Source: Mycobacterium deserti (GTDB taxonomy: Bacteria; Actinomycetota; Actinomycetes; Mycobacteriales; Mycobacteriaceae). Taken from it: 64,000 nt of DNA. The stretch covers positions 620,001 through 684,000 of the forward strand of contig NZ_JAODWD010000002.1 of assembly GCF_025345615.1 (NCBI RefSeq), given 5' to 3'. The position numbers and the translations under genes were made by a program. How positions within the stretch are numbered: position 1 is the first letter of the stretch; each line of letters begins with the position of its first letter. Positions 61,579 through 64,000 of the stretch are shown here, one piece after another. Below the pieces are notes generated by a model that worked only from the letters and a program-made list of their open reading frames with translations, was not told the origin of the DNA and made no database searches.

Positions 61579-61781
61579 AGGTCGAAGCCGATCGCGAGGT
61601 CTGTATTCAAGCCGGTAACTGCGTGATGGTCGCCGACGCCGTCTTCGACCAGGATGACGACGGCATCGTCGTGGTCCTCGTCGACGCGGTGCCCGACGCC
61701 GAGGCCGACCACGCACGCGAGGCGGTCAAGCTGTGTCCGTCGCAAGCGTTGCGGCTCGTCGACGAAGCAACAGCACACTGA
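61572..61781 (+). CDS. [3Fe-4S]-type ferredoxin
   Basis: 69 residues. Cluster Cys pattern CIQAGNC then CP in VKLCPSQAL: three Cys, with Ala in place of the fourth, as in mycobacterial P450 partners. GGAGG precedes an ATG at 61572 and a GTG at 61575; spacing favours either. The start lies inside the P450 stop region, so expression is coupled. Electron donor for the P450. Its last 56 bp overlap the convergent membrane-protein gene. Confidence 0.93.
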   Translation: MVKVEADREVCIQAGNCVMVADAVFDQDDDGIVVVLVDAVPDAEADHAREAVKLCPSQALRLVDEATAH

Positions 61782-62382
61782 CCAGCAGCACCCAGATCGG
61801 AAACGCCAGGGTGAGCCACATGCTGATGTCGCCGGCGAGCAGAAGCCCAACCGCCACAAGGTAAGTCACGCTGACCAACGTGCGGGGCATGAGACCGGTC
61901 TTCAGCCAGATGGTGGCCAACGAGATCATGAACACCGCCGCCATCCGCAGCGCATACGTCTTCGACACGGTGAGCAGCACCATCTGACCGAAGAGCGCGA
62001 CATCCGGGTGCGCGGCCGCGCCGCTGCGCTCGAGGCCCGCGCCGACTCCGGCGGCCACGAACATCATGGCCAAGAACAGCAGACCGCTGCCGATGAACAC
62101 CGTCGAGAAGAACTTGTCCTCGAGGGTGCCGAACCCGTCGCGTACCACCCCCATGAACCACAGGAACGCGATGCCCGCGAACGGCATGATCGTTGCGGCG
62201 ATCTTCAGATTGGTCCTGCCCTCGCGCAACCATTGCGAGTCCGGCTCGGCGCCCTCCGGCAGCGCGAGGCGGATGAATACCAGCGCGGTTGCGAACAGCA
62301 GCGCGAACAGCACACCGGCCAGCGCTGCGGCCCGCGGCGTCGAGAGTCTGTGCAGATGCCGGTCGGCCGGCTGGGTCGTCAC
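61726..62382 (-). CDS. Membrane protein with six or so helices
   Basis: 218 residues, hydrophobic throughout (LAGVLFALLFATALVFIRLA, LKIAATIMPFAGIAFLWFMG, FIGSGLLFLAMMFVAAGVGA and further). GTG at 62382. No named domain is recognised. The C-terminus is encoded on DNA shared with the convergent ferredoxin gene. A large hairpin lies 26 bp upstream. Confidence 0.75.
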   Translation of the reverse strand: MTTQPADRHLHRLSTPRAAALAGVLFALLFATALVFIRLALPEGAEPDSQWLREGRTNLKIAATIMPFAGIAFLWFMGVVRDGFGTLEDKFFSTVFIGSGLLFLAMMFVAAGVGAGLERSGAAAHPDVALFGQMVLLTVSKTYALRMAAVFMISLATIWLKTGLMPRTLVSVTYLVAVGLLLAGDISMWLTLAFPIWVLLVSVLLLRRRAATLATDTA

Positions 62383-62408
62383 GCCCGTGATGCTGTCACC
62401 GAGGCACT

Positions 62409-62464
62409 CGAGACTGCGGTGAGATCGCGAATCTCGCAGATATTGCGATCTGGCCGCAGTCTCG
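62409..62464. repeat. 56-nt near-perfect stem-loop
   Basis: Outer arms CGAGACTGCGG (62409-62419) and CCGCAGTCTCG (62454-62464) pair perfectly; after a 2-nt internal mismatch, AGATCGC (62422-62428) pairs with GCGATCT (62445-62451); the 16-nt loop contains a further ATCT/AGAT pair. It sits between the thioesterase stop (62480) and the membrane-protein start (62382). It may be a strong terminator, or a member of a dispersed palindromic repeat family. Confidence 0.8.
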
Positions 62465-62479
62465 CGGCGGCGGAGAGGC

Positions 62480-63100
62480 TCAGGGCTGGCCGGGCAGCAA
62501 GCGGATCATCAAGCCGTTCGCCTCGGCCAGCAGATTCCCGTCCGGGTCTCGCATTTCCGCGTTGACGAAGGACTTGCGGCCCTCGGCCTCGCGCACCCAC
62601 CCGCGAATCGTCAACTCGGTGTCGATGGGCGTGACCCGGCGGTAGTCGACGTGCAGGAACCCGGTCCGACTGATGGGCCTGCCCGTGGCATGGATGACCA
62701 TGCCGAAGACCGAGTCGAACATCAGCGGCAGCACCCCGCCGTGCACCGCGTAGTTGCCGCCCACGTGATAGCGGCTGAACTGCACCGTCAGCTCGACCGC
62801 TTCGGCGTCGAACTTGGTGACGCGATACGGCGGCATCAACAGGCTGCCCGCACCCGGCAGCGACGGCACGCGGTTGGCGGGCCCGACACCCTCGGGCGCC
62901 TCGAACGGGTCGAGCAGCCCGACCAGTTCCTCGGCGCGGTCCGCGACCTTGTCCCAGGTGCCGCTGTCCGGATCGGCGGACACCGCAAGGTCCTGTGCGC
63001 GGCGCATCGCGGTCAGGAAACGCCCGAATCCCGGCCCCGGATCGGCCGGTTCGAAGACCGGGAAGCCGCCGTGACGTTCGTAGTCGGGGTCCTCGCTCAC
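62480..63100 (-). CDS. Hotdog-fold thioesterase (PaaI-like)
   Basis: 206 residues. The C-terminal hotdog region has [20 protein letters not shown], which carries the catalytic-type His-Gly-Gly and Asp, and [23 protein letters not shown] at 63100 overlapping the purA stop as GTGA. The N-terminal 90 residues are an extension seen in Rv0356c-type proteins. Hydrolyses an unknown acyl-CoA. Confidence 0.85.
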   Translation of the reverse strand: MSEDPDYERHGGFPVFEPADPGPGFGRFLTAMRRAQDLAVSADPDSGTWDKVADRAEELVGLLDPFEAPEGVGPANRVPSLPGAGSLLMPPYRVTKFDAEAVELTVQFSRYHVGGNYAVHGGVLPLMFDSVFGMVIHATGRPISRTGFLHVDYRRVTPIDTELTIRGWVREAEGRKSFVNAEMRDPDGNLLAEANGLMIRLLPGQP

Positions 63101-64000
63101 GACCGCGGCGCCAGGATGTCGCGGCGCACGATCGTCTGCTCCCGGCCCGGGCCGACGCCGATACACGAAATATGCGCTCCGGCAAGCTCTTCCAGGCGCA
63201 ACACGTAGTCGCGAGCCTTGGCGGGCAGGTCGTCGAACTCCCGGGCCCCGGAGATGTCCTCCCACCAGCCGGGAAGTTCCTCGTAGATCGGTTCGGCGTC
63301 GGCGATGTCGCTCTGGGTCATCGGCATGTCGTCGACGCGCTTGCCGTCGACCCGGTAACCAACGCACACCGGCACGGTTTCGAGACTGGACAGCACGTCG
63401 AGCTTGGTCAGGAAGAAGTCGGTGATGCCGTTGACCCGTGTTGCGTACCGCGCGATCACAGCGTCGAACCAGCCACACCGTCGGCGGCGCCCGGTAGTCA
63501 CCCCGAACTCGCCGCCGGTCTTCGACAGGTATTCACCGTTGGCGTCGAAGAGTTCGGTCGGGAACGGTCCCGACCCGACTCGAGTGGTGTACGCCTTGAG
63601 GATCCCCAGCACCGTCGTGATCCTGGTCGGCCCGATACCCGAGCCGACGGCAGCACCGCCTGCCGTCGGATTCGACGATGTGACAAAGGGATACGTGCCG
63701 TGGTCGACGTCGAGCAGGGTGCCCTGCGAGCCCTCCAGAAGCACCGTCTCGCCCTTCTCGAGGGCGTCGTTGAGCAGGAAGCGCGCGTCGGCGATGCGGT
63801 GCTTGAAACCCTCGGCCTGACTCAGCAGACTCTCGACCACCTCGGCCGGATCGAGCGCCTTACGGTTGTAGATCTTGACCAGCACCTGATTCTTGAAATC
63901 CAGTGCGCCCTCTATCTTTTCGGCCAGTAGCGCTGGATCCAGCACGTCGGCCACCCGGATGCCGATGCGCGCGATCTTGTCCTGGTAGCACGGACCGATG
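63097..64000 (-). CDS. purA: Adenylosuccinate synthetase, C-terminal part
   Basis: Open through the right edge, so about 300 of roughly 430 residues are present; the N-terminal P-loop and catalytic Asp/His lie outside. Reading leftward from the edge: [40 protein letters not shown] preceded by Glu-Gly-Ser, [20 protein letters not shown] and the GTP-binding KLDVLSSLE. PurA joins IMP and aspartate in AMP synthesis. Its stop overlaps the thioesterase start. Confidence 0.97.
   Translation of the reverse strand, partial: IGPCYQDKIARIGIRVADVLDPALLAEKIEGALDFKNQVLVKIYNRKALDPAEVVESLLSQAEGFKHRIADARFLLNDALEKGETVLLEGSQGTLLDVDHGTYPFVTSSNPTAGGAAVGSGIGPTRITTVLGILKAYTTRVGSGPFPTELFDANGEYLSKTGGEFGVTTGRRRRCGWFDAVIARYATRVNGITDFFLTKLDVLSSLETVPVCVGYRVDGKRVDDMPMTQSDIADAEPIYEELPGWWEDISGAREFDDLPAKARDYVLRLEELAGAHISCIGVGPGREQTIVRRDILAPRS

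Overview
The window is chromosomal DNA from a mycobacterium, most likely a fast-growing Mycolicibacterium-type species rather than the M. tuberculosis complex. This rests on very high GC, GTG starts, ATGA/GTGA stop-start overlaps, and genera-typical genes (pknG-glnH-glnX, fgd1, virR, WXG100 proteins, PGRS-like protein, MMPL). From memory, much of the gene order matches the M. tuberculosis H37Rv segment Rv0434 down to Rv0357c (here read left to right): LON-domain protein, carboxylate-amine ligase, sodC, virR, DUF3263, def, GNAT, xthA, thiC, thiD, hydrolase, lpqL, thiG-S-O, thiE, mutT3, glnX, glnH, pknG, ackA, pta, fgd1, MBL hydrolase, metZ, rhodanese, purT, thioesterase, purA. No search could be run, so orthology statements are recollection plus sequence motifs.

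Layout. 1-752 is the end of an exported protein gene that looks frameshifted. 1448-7550 is a complete Mrp (Mnh) multisubunit cation/proton antiporter operon, with subunits A and B fused, followed by a SAM methyltransferase. 8445-14289 is conserved housekeeping and envelope material. 14310-18377 is an accessory stretch with a PGRS/collagen-like surface protein lacking a PE domain and a DHA2-family MFS exporter. 18484-21706 is a TPP-riboswitch thiC-thiD operon. 21722-27372 holds a septum-formation-type membrane protein, a Baeyer-Villiger-type monooxygenase, small membrane proteins and two permeases. 27323-34750 is a long leftward run: TPP riboswitch, thiO-thiS-thiG, an orphan WXG100 pair, an ABC exporter and two LpqL-type lipoprotein aminopeptidases. 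34781-40928 has thiE, a NUDIX hydrolase and the glnX-glnH-pknG nutrient-sensing operon. 41156-49701 carries STAS, ackA-pta, two F420-type oxidoreductase genes (one is fgd1), an XRE regulator and others. 50272-56000 includes an SDR under a strong palindromic operator, metZ, rhodanese, purT and an NhaP antiporter. 56994-61781 is a MarR-MMPL-hydrolase-cytochrome P450-ferredoxin cluster. The window ends in a thioesterase and the 3' part of purA.

Most striking observations. (1) A 33-bp minisatellite (about 7.8 copies) sits exactly on the glnX/glnH stop-start junction, so glnH has eight in-frame ATG codons, and a second 27-bp minisatellite lies in the disordered N-terminus of pknG in the same operon. 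(2) A WXG100 pair outside any recognisable ESX locus is embedded, with very short spacers, between thiG and an ABC transporter plus peptidases. (3) A 56-nt near-perfect hairpin lies at 62409-62464, and several perfect or near-perfect palindromes look like unassigned operators. (4) Six convergent gene pairs overlap at their 3' ends, the largest by 66 bp (STAS/ackA).
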